From NCBI GenBank assembly GCA_003577005.1, contig QEUW01000037.1, forward strand, positions 1-31,787: 31,787 nt of DNA. The letters run 5' to 3'. This stretch comes from Chloroflexota bacterium (GTDB lineage Bacteria; Chloroflexota; Anaerolineae; Caldilineales; Caldilineaceae). Position numbers and translations under genes: made by a program. Every line of letters begins with the position of its first letter. The first letter of the stretch is position 1. The notes beneath the pieces are model-generated. The model was not told the origin of the DNA. It was given only the letters and a program-made list of their open reading frames with translations, and did not search any database. Of the stretch, positions 23,978-31,501 are shown piece after piece.

Positions 23978-25031
23978 CTGGCCGTTGCGCAAGCGCTTCC
24001 AGGAGGGCGTCGCTAGCCTCCTGCCAGCCTACTTTGCCCTGGTGATGGCGACGGGCATCATCGCCGTTGCCGCCTGGCTGCTAGGTGTTCCGATTCTGGC
24101 CTGGCTGCTGCTGATCGTAGGCGGCGTGGCCTATCTCCTCTTGTGGGGGCTCACGCTCATCCGCCTCATCCGTTACTTTCCCAACGTTGTGGCCGACATC
24201 AACAACCATGCCCGTGGGCCGGGCTTCTTTACCGTAGTGGCGGCCACGTGCGTCATGGGCAGCGCCCTCGTGGTGATCGCCGGTGAAGTCACCATAGCCA
24301 AAGGGCTCTGGCTGCTGGGGATTCTCCTCTGGATTGTGGTAATGTACGCCTTTTTTACTGCGGTCGTAATTCGCGAGGAAAAGCCAGCCATTGAAGTCGG
24401 CATCAACGGGGCCTGGCTCATCGCCGCAGTGGCGACCCAGTCGATTGCCGTGCTCGGTGCGTTGCTGGCCGGGTACTTCGACCAGCAACGCATCCTCGTG
24501 CTCTTTCTCTCCCTTTGTATGTTTCTGGTCGGCAGTATGCTCTATCTCAGCATCATCACGCTGATCTTCTACCGCGTCACCTTTGTCCAGTTGACGACTG
24601 CACAGTTGACGCCGCCTTATTGGATCAACATGGGGGCCGTCGCCATTACCACCCTGGCCGGCTCGACGCTCATCCTCAACGCCGGGCAGTGGCCGTTGTT
24701 GCAGGAGTTGCTGCCCTTTCTCAAAGGTTTTACCCTCTTTTTTTGGGCCTTCGGCTCGTGGTGGATCCCCTTGCTCCTCATCCTGGGTGTCTGGCGGCAC
24801 GTGATCAAACGCTACCCCCTGTCCTATGACCCGCAATATTGGGGCATGGTCTTCCCGCTGGGCATGTACACCGTCTGCACCATCCGACTGGCGCAGGCGT
24901 TGGAGTTGCCCTTCCTCCTCGTTATCCCGCGTGGCTTTATCTTCGTTGCACTGGCCGCCTGGCTGGCCGCCTTTGTTGGGCTGGGGCGGGCGCTCGTCCG
25001 CAGCGTCCGCGCAGCAGATGTTCCAATGTAA
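23961..25031 (+). CDS. TDT/SLAC1-like anion transporter (tellurite resistance/C4-dicarboxylate transporter family)
   Basis: A 356-residue protein with about ten membrane helices. The opening [22 protein letters not shown] is characteristic of TehA/Mae1/SLAC1-type transporters, and the size fits. SLAC1 relatives conduct nitrate and chloride, so in this cluster it could import nitrate or export nitrite (inference). Plain database annotation would probably say tellurite resistance, which the context does not support. The ATG at 23961 lies inside the end of the small membrane protein gene (17-bp overlap), indicating tight coupling. Confidence 0.85.
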   Translation: MASNADWPLRKRFQEGVASLLPAYFALVMATGIIAVAAWLLGVPILAWLLLIVGGVAYLLLWGLTLIRLIRYFPNVVADINNHARGPGFFTVVAATCVMGSALVVIAGEVTIAKGLWLLGILLWIVVMYAFFTAVVIREEKPAIEVGINGAWLIAAVATQSIAVLGALLAGYFDQQRILVLFLSLCMFLVGSMLYLSIITLIFYRVTFVQLTTAQLTPPYWINMGAVAITTLAGSTLILNAGQWPLLQELLPFLKGFTLFFWAFGSWWIPLLLILGVWRHVIKRYPLSYDPQYWGMVFPLGMYTVCTIRLAQALELPFLLVIPRGFIFVALAAWLAAFVGLGRALVRSVRAADVPM

Positions 25032-25046
25032 AATGAGGTTGCCCAT

Positions 25047-25116
25047 CGTAGGTCGGGCTACCAGCGTGACCATCTTTCGCATAAGCGGCGACGTCGCCCT
25101 GGTAGAGCGACCTACG
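25047..25116. repeat. Palindromic element, family C
   Basis: CGTAGGTCGGGCTACCAGCGTGAC (25047 to 25070) pairs with 25093-25116 at 20 of 24 positions around a 22-base loop. The right arm is nearly identical to the single unit at 10706-10729. It follows the transporter stop by 15 bp and could act as a terminator. Confidence 0.75.
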
Positions 25117-25267
25117 CGACCACCGTCGGACACGCTACTTATGTGGACCTACGTTACCGAAAGACAAAATGAGACTTTGGTCGTAGTTGCGTGGCCGCTC
25201 GCGCGATATGCTGGGCCTGTCAGTTTTTGTTCAAAGACAGGTCACATAGATGCGAAAGGAGCATTTG

Positions 25268-25525
25268 ATGAACCAGGCCACGCAGACCGTCCAGACTGGG
25301 GGACCGACGATTGATGTCCGGCCAGTGCCACCTGCCCAACGCCACCCGTTGATCTTCCAGACGTTTGAGGGGCTACAGCCAGGCGAGGCATTCTTCCTGG
25401 TCAACGACCACGACCCCAAGCCACTCTACTACCAGTTCTCCTACGAGCGGGCAGGCGAGTTTACCTGGGAATATGTGGAGCAGGGACCAATGGTCTGGCG
25501 CGTGCGCATCGGGAAAGCGGAGTAA
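25268..25525 (+). CDS. DUF2249 domain protein
   Basis: An 85-residue protein that is almost entirely one DUF2249 domain (residues about 14-84). The signature runs IDVRPVPPAQRHPLIFQTFE, then LQPGEAFFLVNDHDPKPLYY and EFTWEYVEQGPMVWRVRI. His/Asp residues of NDHDP are the conserved core of the family. DUF2249 genes often adjoin nitrogen-oxide and denitrification genes, but their biochemical role is unknown. AAGGAG lies 7 bases before the ATG. It is 236 bp after the transporter, separated by the family C palindrome, so it may have its own promoter while still belonging functionally to the cluster. Confidence 0.9.
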   Translation: MNQATQTVQTGGPTIDVRPVPPAQRHPLIFQTFEGLQPGEAFFLVNDHDPKPLYYQFSYERAGEFTWEYVEQGPMVWRVRIGKAE

Positions 25526-25639
25526 CCGGCGGGGCGCTACCAACGGATTTGGGCGCGGATTGAGCGGATTGTTTGGCGGGTTTCTGTTCCCCAATCCCCG
25601 GCTTAGGTACGGATAGCGGTGGACGAACACATAGAATTG

Positions 25640-25670
25640 GTCCCTGGGGATCAGAGAGCGCCCCAGGGAC
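25640..25670. terminator. Hairpin downstream of the DUF2249 gene
   Basis: GTCCCTGGGG (25640-25649) and CCCCAGGGAC (25661-25670) are exact complements around an 11-base loop. It lies 115 bp beyond the DUF2249 stop and may terminate the cluster, though no T run follows. Confidence 0.5.
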
Positions 25671-25675
25671 AGACA

Positions 25676-25800
25676 TAGAGGCTGTTTGAAAAGGTTTGCG
25701 CCCTGGTGCGTTGCACGCAAGGCGTGCCATGCACCTGAAAGACTGGCTTCGTTGAAAGGTGCAACGCACCGGTTGTCATCCATTTTTCAAACAGGTTCTA
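25676..25800. repeat. 125-bp inverted-repeat element, family G
   Basis: Ends TAGAGGCTGTTTGAAAA (25676-25692) and its near-complement (25784-25800) match at 15 of 17. A second perfect stem, GGTGCGTTGCAC (25705-25716) with 25759-25770, lies inside. No target duplication is evident. The end motif CTGTTTGAAAA recurs at 26425 and 19798 (complement). It resembles a MITE between the DUF2249 gene and mug. Confidence 0.75.
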
Positions 25801-25822
25801 ATGCTAAAGCGACCGGGGCGGG

Positions 25823-26398
25823 TCATGCGGAAGAGCCATGCCCCGATGCCTCCACCGCCAACCGAAACTCGCGGTAGACATCGGCAAGCATGGCGGGGGT
25901 ATAGTGCGCGTTGAGGCCGCTGGGGTTGGGCAGCACCCACAGATGGGCGGGGCCAAGCCCCTCTGGTTGCTCGCCTAGCGTCGCCCGCGGCAGGCCAAAC
26001 GCCGTGCGGTAGGCGCTCACACCGAGGACGGCGACGACGGCGGGGCGGTAGTGCTCGACTTTGGCGAGCAGCCGCTCCCCACCGTTTCTCAATTCCTCGG
26101 CGGTCAACTCGGCCGCGGTGGCGGTCGCCCGCCGCACGAGATTGGTGATACCGTACCTGTAGGCCAGCAACTGGCGCTCTTCAGCAGGCGCCAATCGTCG
26201 TTCTGTAAACCCGGCGGCGTGAAGGGTGGGCCAGAAGCGGTTGCCTGGCCGCGCAAAGTGGTGTCCCGTGTAGCCGGAATAGAGACCGGGATTGATGCCG
26301 CAAAAGAGCACTTTTAGGTTAGGCGCAATGACATCTTCGATCTGCTTGCCGGCGGCGGCGAGAAGGTCAGCTTTGGTGGGTCGGCGTGGTTGTGTCAT
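25823..26398 (-). CDS. mug: G/U mismatch-specific DNA glycosylase (Mug/TDG family)
   Basis: Excises uracil (and ethenocytosine or thymine) opposite guanine, starting base-excision repair. The 191-residue protein has the Mug motif VLFCGINPGLYSG, in which Asn36 aligns with the catalytic Asn of E. coli Mug, and the second active-site loop LPNPSGLNAHY (156-166). The C-terminal VYREFRLAVE is also typical. It has a slightly longer N-terminus than E. coli Mug. It stands alone, followed by an inverted-repeat element; the AP endonuclease nfo, which acts in the same pathway, is 2.5 kb away but not co-transcribed. Confidence 0.93.
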   Translation of the reverse strand: MTQPRRPTKADLLAAAGKQIEDVIAPNLKVLFCGINPGLYSGYTGHHFARPGNRFWPTLHAAGFTERRLAPAEERQLLAYRYGITNLVRRATATAAELTAEELRNGGERLLAKVEHYRPAVVAVLGVSAYRTAFGLPRATLGEQPEGLGPAHLWVLPNPSGLNAHYTPAMLADVYREFRLAVEASGHGSSA

Positions 26399-26413
26399 GT
26401 TGCAGTGACTCGT

Positions 26414-26499
26414 CTATCCTTCATTCTGTTTGAAAACCGGAATCATCTGTAGGGGTAGAAGTTTCACACATTCCGGTTGTCAAAGCAACCTCAGGATAG
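26414..26499. repeat. Inverted-repeat element between yjbR-like gene and mug
   Basis: CTATCCT (26414-26420) and AGGATAG (26493-26499) bound it; a longer inner stem pairs TTTGAAAACCGGAAT (26429-26443) with 26470-26484 at 14 of 15. It shares CTGTTTGAAAA with the element at 25676-25800. Its right end overlaps the stop codon of the YjbR-like gene, so it may terminate that message. Confidence 0.65.
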
Positions 26500-26841
26500 T
26501 TGCGCCACCAGCCGTTTGGGTGCAGTCATGAGATAGCTCTTTTGTACCAGGTCGGTGACCAGCTCCCAGTCCGGGTCCACATCGAGCCAAAAACCAACCC
26601 ACCCGTGGTGGCCCACATACGGGGGCACAAAGTAGCGCTCGGGCTCGGCTGCAACCAGCATCTCTTGGACACCAGGCCCTGCTTTACACCAGAACGACCA
26701 GCGCCCCTGATGCAGGTCGTGCCGCATGGCAAAGATCTTGTTGCGCACCCGAAAGGACGGGTTGCCCACGCCGCCACCCTCGGTGGCTTCCGGCAGGGCA
26801 AGACAGATCGCCCGCAGCCGCTCCAGCGGATCATCGTTCAT
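26491..26841 (-). CDS. MmcQ/YjbR-family protein
   Basis: A 116-residue protein of the MmcQ/YjbR (CyaY-like fold) family, described as DNA-binding-like but with no known reaction. Visible family traits are LERLRAICLALPEATEG, the strand SFRVRNKIFAM, YFVPPYVGHHGWVGFWLD and the C-terminal LVQKSYLMTAPKRL. GGGGAGG precedes the ATG at 26841 by 5 to 6 bases; the upstream open frame overlaps the VOC gene and is not used. It starts 43 bp after the VOC gene on the same strand, so it is probably the last gene of an araC-VOC-yjbR operon. Confidence 0.9.
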   Translation of the reverse strand: MNDDPLERLRAICLALPEATEGGGVGNPSFRVRNKIFAMRHDLHQGRWSFWCKAGPGVQEMLVAAEPERYFVPPYVGHHGWVGFWLDVDPDWELVTDLVQKSYLMTAPKRLVAQLS

Positions 26842-26884
26842 TTTGACCTCCCCGGTTCGATAGCCGGCTCGTGAATCTGCTCCA

Positions 26885-27733
26885 TCATTGACGCAAGTGG
26901 GTCTTTGCTCGCTGAAGAAACATCCAGCGGTGACCTTCAAGGTCCTCGGCGCGATAGAGGCGGCCCGGCCCATCGTCCATCGGTGTGGACAAAATGATGG
27001 CGCCGGCTCGCTGCGCCCGTGCGCAGTGCTCGTCCACATCCTCCACATGGACCAGCACCCCATCGATGACCCAGGGCTGTGATGACCAGGCGCGTGCGCT
27101 GCTACACTGCTCCCGGTGGCGCTTTGGATTCTCGTAGCCGGGAACGGTCGCTAGCATAATACGCCCATTGCCCGTCCTCATTTCGCCGTGCGAGAGCGTG
27201 CCAGCGGCATCGAGCCAGCGAGTGACTTCCTGGAAGCCAAATGCCTCGGCCAACCAATCCATGGCACGGGCGCCATCCTGGTAGGTCAGCATGGGGGTGA
27301 CATCTCCTTCAGGATGGGGTTCTACAGAGGCCGGCGGTGCGTCGGGCCGGTCGTGCCAGACGGCAAAGTACCAGTCGTTGCCGGCCGGGTCCTTGGTGCC
27401 AGCGCCACGGGGTTCGCCAAAGTTTGGACCTGGCTCCAAGACCGACGTGGCGCCGGCTGCCAGCGCGGCGTGATAGACGGCATCTACATCTTCGAGGTAC
27501 AGAAAAAGCATGGCCGGCATGGGCTCAACCGGTGACTGGGCGCCGCCACCGACCATCACCATTGAATCGCCGATACGCACTTCGACATGCATCCCTCCAC
27601 CAGCTCCGCCCGTGCGAAAGTGTTCGGTTGCGTTGAATGCCTGTTGGAGGAAGGTAAGGTACGCGTCTACATCATCCACGATCAAGTAAGGCGTGACTGT
27701 GTGAAAGCCTGGCCGGGTTGGTCTGCCGATCAT
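26885..27733 (-). CDS. VOC-superfamily protein with two glyoxalase-like domains
   Basis: A 282-residue protein made of two vicinal-oxygen-chelate domains in tandem (about 9-130 and 143-277). The first has TVTPYLIVDDVDAYLTFLQQ and ends DPAGNDWYFAVW; the second has TPMLTYQDGARAMDWLAEAF and ends DLEGHRWMFLQ. They resemble PhnB-like and bleomycin-resistance-like VOC proteins whose substrates are mostly unknown. His/Glu metal ligands are only partly apparent, so binding without catalysis is possible. The ATG has CGGGAG about 9 bases upstream. It follows the AraC-type regulator by 92 bp on the same strand and may be its target. Confidence 0.88.
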   Translation of the reverse strand: MIGRPTRPGFHTVTPYLIVDDVDAYLTFLQQAFNATEHFRTGGAGGGMHVEVRIGDSMVMVGGGAQSPVEPMPAMLFLYLEDVDAVYHAALAAGATSVLEPGPNFGEPRGAGTKDPAGNDWYFAVWHDRPDAPPASVEPHPEGDVTPMLTYQDGARAMDWLAEAFGFQEVTRWLDAAGTLSHGEMRTGNGRIMLATVPGYENPKRHREQCSSARAWSSQPWVIDGVLVHVEDVDEHCARAQRAGAIILSTPMDDGPGRLYRAEDLEGHRWMFLQRAKTHLRQ

Positions 27734-27825
27734 CGTCGTTATCTCCCGCTCTTATGTCACTGCAAGACGATACGTTCCTCCCATTCTACCGGACGGCGAG
27801 GCATCTGTCTTGTAAAAAATTGAAC

Positions 27826-28602
27826 TCATGCGAGCACCGGCACGTGGTTGCGTTGGTCGCCTTGCTGGGCCAGGTAGGCCGTCGGGCTGAGACCGGAGAA
27901 GGCGCGAAAATCGTGGATGAAATGCGCCTGGTCGAAGTAGCCACAGGCAAGGGCCACGTCGACCCAATCGACTTCCCGCCAGGTGTGGATCAACTCCAAC
28001 ACCGACTGGAAGCGCTGGACCCGGCAAAAGAGCTTGGGTGTCAACCCTACCTCTTGGCGGAAGAGCTGGATCAAGCGGCGTGCGCTCAAGCCAATCTGGC
28101 TGGTAACGTCGGCAACTGTTCGGGTTGGCGACGGGCGACAAAACTCGCCCAGCGCCCAGCGTACGGCCCCGTGACGCGCCAGGCTACCCTGTGCTCGCGC
28201 CAGCAACATCTGCTCCAAAAGGTGGAACCGCTCTGAGACGGTTTCTGCTTCCAGTAGCCGTTCGCGCAGCAAACAAGCCCCGGCGCCCCATACATCGTCG
28301 AGCGAAACGACCTGATTATGCAATTCGCTGGCGGGCATCCCCAGGAAGGGAAATGCGCCGCCCGGCCTGAAATGAGCCCCGACGACCCGCCTCCGCCGGT
28401 AGGTCTCCAGCAAGAAGGGCGCTGAATGCGGCCCACAGACGACGCAGCCGGGTTCGTCGTTCCACAGATCCACCACCAGTTCCACTGTACCCTGGGGCAA
28501 GAGCCGTTCCTGGCGGTGGGCGGGCGGTGCCCCTTCCTGGTACCAGAGCAGTTCGACAAAGTCGCACAGTGGCGGCGCAGGGATTACAGCCTGTCCAATC
28601 AT
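27826..28602 (-). CDS. AraC-family transcriptional regulator
   Basis: A 258-residue DNA-binding regulator. The N-terminal half (about 5-140, with LLPQGTVELVVDLWN and VVGAHFRPGGAFPFLG) is the common ligand or sensing domain of bacterial AraC proteins of this class. The C-terminal half holds two helix-turn-helix motifs: VADVTSQIGLSARRLIQLFR (about 163-182) and the AraC signature DVALACGYFDQAHFIHDFRA followed by FSGLSPTAYL. It is read toward the VOC and YjbR genes and away from nfo, so those two are the likeliest targets. Effector unknown. Confidence 0.93.
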   Translation of the reverse strand: MIGQAVIPAPPLCDFVELLWYQEGAPPAHRQERLLPQGTVELVVDLWNDEPGCVVCGPHSAPFLLETYRRRRVVGAHFRPGGAFPFLGMPASELHNQVVSLDDVWGAGACLLRERLLEAETVSERFHLLEQMLLARAQGSLARHGAVRWALGEFCRPSPTRTVADVTSQIGLSARRLIQLFRQEVGLTPKLFCRVQRFQSVLELIHTWREVDWVDVALACGYFDQAHFIHDFRAFSGLSPTAYLAQQGDQRNHVPVLA

Positions 28603-28702
28603 CGGCGTGGTTCCGGTTGGTGATGCTCAGATTCTATCGAGAACATGTGTTCTGGTGCTGATCTTACGGATTATTGGCGATTCTGTCAATTTTGCGTATC
28701 CA

Positions 28703-28724
28703 GGGCAAACCCGCGGGTCTGCCC
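28703..28724. repeat. GC-rich palindrome in the araC-nfo divergent region
   Basis: GGGCAAACCCG and CGGGTCTGCCC (28703-28724) pair at 10 of 11 with no loop. It lies about midway between the divergent AraC and nfo starts and could be an operator or part of a repeat. Confidence 0.45.
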
Positions 28725-28784
28725 CCACCAGCGCATGGCTTTGCGGCCCCGTAATCTTGCTGGGCCAAATAGGGTCTGGCGAGT

Positions 28785-28790
28785 TATAAT
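28785..28790 (+). promoter_or_regulatory. Possible -10 box for nfo
   Basis: A perfect TATAAT lies 74 bp upstream of the ATG at 28864. I see no matching -35 at the usual distance, so this is a weak call. Confidence 0.3.
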
Positions 28791-28863
28791 AGCACCTTGT
28801 CCTGGTCCGCCACGATGCCAGGCTATCCATTTTCTTCTCCACAAACGGATCACCAAATTTGTC

Positions 28864-29793
28864 ATGATGCAGAACAGCCATCTCTCAAATCCGACGGCGC
28901 ACGCCCCGTTGCTCCTGGGCGCCCACATGTCCATTGCCGGCGGCGTAAGCCGGGCGCTGGACCGTGCAGCGTCCATCGGCAGCAACGCAGTCCAGGTCTT
29001 TACCAAGAACAACCGCCAGTGGGCCGGTCCACCCATCGATCCAGAGGATGTCGCGCGCTGGTGCGAACTGATGCCTGTCTACGGCATCGACTACGCCGTC
29101 AGCCACGCGAGTTATCTGATCAACCTGGCCAGTCCCAAGCCCGAAGTCTGGGAGCGCAGCGTGCGCGCCCACGCCGATGAACTCCGCCGCGCCCGCGCCT
29201 ATGGCATTCCGCACGTGGTCCTCCACCCTGGTTCGCACACGGGCAGTGGTGAAGAGGCCGGGCTGGCGCAGATCGTCGCTGCGCTCAACCGTATCCACGC
29301 CGAAACCGAAGAGTGTGGCGAGACGCTCACGTTGCTTGAACTGATGGCCGGCCAGGGGGACTGCCTGGGGGCCAACTTTGGACAATTACGGTGCGTCATC
29401 GAGCGGGTGGACAACCCCGCTCGCGTCGCCGTCTGCGCCGATACCTGCCACGCCTTTGCCGCTGGGTACGACCTGCGCACGGATGAAGGCTATGATGCGT
29501 TTATGGCGGAGATCGAGTGCGAGGTGGGGTTGGCCACGGTCAAATGCTGGCACTTCAACGACAGCAAAGGCGCCCTGGGCAGCCGGCTGGATCGCCACAC
29601 CCATATCGGCGAAGGTGAGATCGGCGTCGAGGGCTTTCACCGCATTCTCAACGACCCGCGTTGGAACGGGATCGCCATGTTGCTCGAAACACCCAAAGAG
29701 GAAGACCTGGCCGACGATGTGCGCAATCTGGCGCGGTTGTGCGCACTGGTTGACGACCCACTGCGGGTGCCACCCGGCCTGCGCACAGGGTAG
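28864..29793 (+). CDS. nfo: Endonuclease IV (AP endonuclease)
   Basis: Cleaves DNA 5' of abasic sites in base-excision repair, with a three-metal site in a TIM barrel. All nine ligands of the E. coli enzyme can be placed: His81, His121, Glu159, Asp193, His196, His230, Asp243, His245 and Glu275. Motifs include LLGAHMSIAGG (17-27), HVVLHPGSH, TLLELMAGQG, CADTCHAFAAGYD, HFNDSKGALGSRLDRH and LLETP. At 309 residues it is slightly longer than E. coli Nfo. The start is the first of two adjacent ATGs; neither has a clear ribosome site. The open frame upstream to 28645 crosses the promoter region and is not used. Divergent from the AraC gene. Confidence 0.94.
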   Translation: MMQNSHLSNPTAHAPLLLGAHMSIAGGVSRALDRAASIGSNAVQVFTKNNRQWAGPPIDPEDVARWCELMPVYGIDYAVSHASYLINLASPKPEVWERSVRAHADELRRARAYGIPHVVLHPGSHTGSGEEAGLAQIVAALNRIHAETEECGETLTLLELMAGQGDCLGANFGQLRCVIERVDNPARVAVCADTCHAFAAGYDLRTDEGYDAFMAEIECEVGLATVKCWHFNDSKGALGSRLDRHTHIGEGEIGVEGFHRILNDPRWNGIAMLLETPKEEDLADDVRNLARLCALVDDPLRVPPGLRTG

Positions 29794-29831
29794 CCCCCGC
29801 AATACCAGAGAAAGAGTACAACCAATACCCC

Positions 29832-29899
29832 GCCAATGAAGATTTGACAACCGCGGAGTGCGCACGCCCACGTGCGCACTCCGCAGAACTTGATTGATG
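29832..29899. repeat. REP-like palindromic repeat, family P copy 2
   Basis: The core 29853-29884 is identical over 32 bp to 14220-14251 (arms GCGGAGTGCGCACG, loop CCCA). The left flank GCCAATGAA and parts of the right flank (CTCCGCA.AACTT) are shared too. It lies between the convergent ends of nfo and the DUF3147-like gene, a natural place for a two-way terminator. Confidence 0.85.
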
Positions 29900-29904
29900 G
29901 GACA

Positions 29905-30258
29905 CTAACGATGCATAGTGAAGATACCTATCCAAAAGGCGGCGGCGATCAACATGCCCCATACTGCGTAACCGGCCAGGACTGCCGGCCATACCTGCCA
30001 TCCGCTGTGCAATGCGCCGTACACGACAAAGAGCCAGATATAGGTCGGCGCCAGGCCGATCATCAGCGCTCGCACAAAGTCCGCCGCCGACTGCGGCGCG
30101 CCGTCGCCGACGCTCACCACGATCCACAGCGCCAGCACCATGTTGATGGGCATGGTGCCCAAAATAGCGGAGAGAGTGCGCGACCGCTCGCGCAGCAACG
30201 CCACGGCCAGAATGATCAAAATCGACGTGATCACCGGCAGACTCTTTTGCAGACTCAC
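29905..30258 (-). CDS. Small membrane protein, DUF3147/GlpM-like
   Basis: A 117-residue protein with four membrane helices (about 8-23, 32-52, 63-84, 90-112). The pattern RTLSAILGTMPINMVLALWI is of the kind found in DUF3147/GlpM-type proteins, which are of unknown function. The start is a GTG with AAAGGTG 6 bases upstream. It converges on nfo across the family P repeat and diverges from the DUF4392 gene. The family name is tentative; the coding call is firm on hydrophobicity and ribosome site. Confidence 0.7.
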   Translation of the reverse strand: MSLQKSLPVITSILIILAVALLRERSRTLSAILGTMPINMVLALWIVVSVGDGAPQSAADFVRALMIGLAPTYIWLFVVYGALHSGWQVWPAVLAGYAVWGMLIAAAFWIGIFTMHR

Positions 30259-30354
30259 ACAGCACCTTTCTATACTTCAGTACCATCTGGATTTTCTTGA
30301 ACCCACTTCTTGAATAGAAACAGGAAAAGCTGCAACATAGAGCACACAAAGAAG

Positions 30355-30404
30355 ACACAGAGAGCACAGAGCCAAAATTTTGGCGCTCTCCGTGTGCTCT
30401 GTGT
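30355..30404. repeat. Imperfect hairpin with palindromic centre
   Basis: The centre GCCAAAATTTTGGC (30371-30384) is a perfect palindrome; arms of ACACAGAG/CTCTGTGT words extend it outward with a bulge. The ACACAGAGAGCACAGAG / CTCTCCGTGTGCTCTGTG style also appears unpaired at 15509-15600. It lies in the divergent gap between the DUF3147-like and DUF4392 genes. Confidence 0.65.
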
Positions 30405-30445
30405 TCCGCTTTTACCGCTCTAAACGATGAGGAATCAAAACCGCT

Positions 30446-31501
30446 ATGCACATTTCTCCAGAACAGCATACTGCACTCACCCACATTGGCGAAAATATCG
30501 ACCGGCTGATTACCGTTGACGTGACTGCCCGTGGGGTGGTAAATCCGCTCTATCGAGCTGCCCGTGCCGTCCAGGACGAACCGCTCACCGCGCGGGCGGC
30601 GCGCGGCCTCTACGAACAGGTGGCGCCCAATGATGTTGTGATCCTGGCAACGGGGATGCCGGTCGGCCCACTACAAACCGGTGAACAGGACGGCCCGGTA
30701 GGCATCGCGACGCTGGCCCGGTCGCTGGTGCTTGGCCTCAAAGCCAACCCGGTCATCCTCACCGACCCGACCAATGTGGAGCTGATCTCGGCGGCTGTGC
30801 GCAGCGCCGGTCTCTTTGTCTATCCACTAGAAGAGTCGCTCCAGCACCCGACGGCGGCCTGCGTGATGGCCTTCCCGGTTGCTGAGACAGAGGCAGAGGC
30901 GTTGAGCGAGCACCTGATGCACAACATTCGCCCCAAGGCGCTGATCAGCAGCGAGCGGGCCGGCGCCAACGAACACGGGGAATACCACGCCGCGTTGGGA
31001 CGCTCGCTTACCCAGTGGTGCGCCAAGGTAGACATCCTCTTCGAGCGCGCCAGAGAGGCGGGCGTCCTTACCATTGGTGTGGGGGATGGGGGCAACGAGT
31101 TGGGCTGCGGGCTGATCCGCGATGCAGTGCTGGACACCGTACCCAACGGGCGGCGCTGCCAGTGCCCCTGCGGCGGCTCGGTGGTGCCCCGCTTTGTGCC
31201 CGATGTGTTGATCATCGCCGCCATCTCCAACTGGGGAACTTATGGCATCGAGGCGTGTCTGGCCGCGCTGACCGGTCGCCGCGAGGTGTTGCATGACCGG
31301 CTGATCGACGAGCGCGTCCATATCGCCTGCGCCGCTGCCGGCGCCCACAACGACGGTCCGCTACTGCTGGACCCCGGCACCGACGCCGTCGCTACGCCGC
31401 TCCACGGACACATCCTCGACCTGATGGCGCTCATCGTGGAAAACGGGGCTGACCTGGGCGGCCTCTACCGCCGCGATAAATGGCCCTGGTTGGACCGCTA
31501 G
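30446..31501 (+). CDS. DUF4392 (D-glutamate cyclase-like) protein
   Basis: A 351-residue protein of the DUF4392 family, which includes the C-terminal part of mammalian D-glutamate cyclase (DGLUCY), converting D-glutamate to 5-oxo-D-proline. Visible landmarks are VILATGMPVGPLQTGEQDGP (about 65-84), the strand KANPVILTD, LISSERAGANEHGEYH and IGVGDGGNELGCG with GDGGNE at 213-218, a predicted acidic active-site loop. The C-terminal part has ISNWGTYGIEACLAAL and GPLLLDPGTD. It stands alone. A GAGGA lies 12 bases before the ATG, rather distant. The enzymatic assignment is by family; many bacterial members are untested. Confidence 0.88.
   Translation: MHISPEQHTALTHIGENIDRLITVDVTARGVVNPLYRAARAVQDEPLTARAARGLYEQVAPNDVVILATGMPVGPLQTGEQDGPVGIATLARSLVLGLKANPVILTDPTNVELISAAVRSAGLFVYPLEESLQHPTAACVMAFPVAETEAEALSEHLMHNIRPKALISSERAGANEHGEYHAALGRSLTQWCAKVDILFERAREAGVLTIGVGDGGNELGCGLIRDAVLDTVPNGRRCQCPCGGSVVPRFVPDVLIIAAISNWGTYGIEACLAALTGRREVLHDRLIDERVHIACAAAGAHNDGPLLLDPGTDAVATPLHGHILDLMALIVENGADLGGLYRRDKWPWLDR

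Noticed and set aside
24081..25133. 350-codon open frame on the minus strand
   Set aside because: It is antisense to the TDT transporter; the translation is extremely polar and repetitive, as reversed membrane-protein genes are.
25823..29793. A DNA-repair operon of mug and nfo
   Set aside because: The two genes are 2.5 kb apart on opposite strands with an unrelated araC-VOC-yjbR unit between them.
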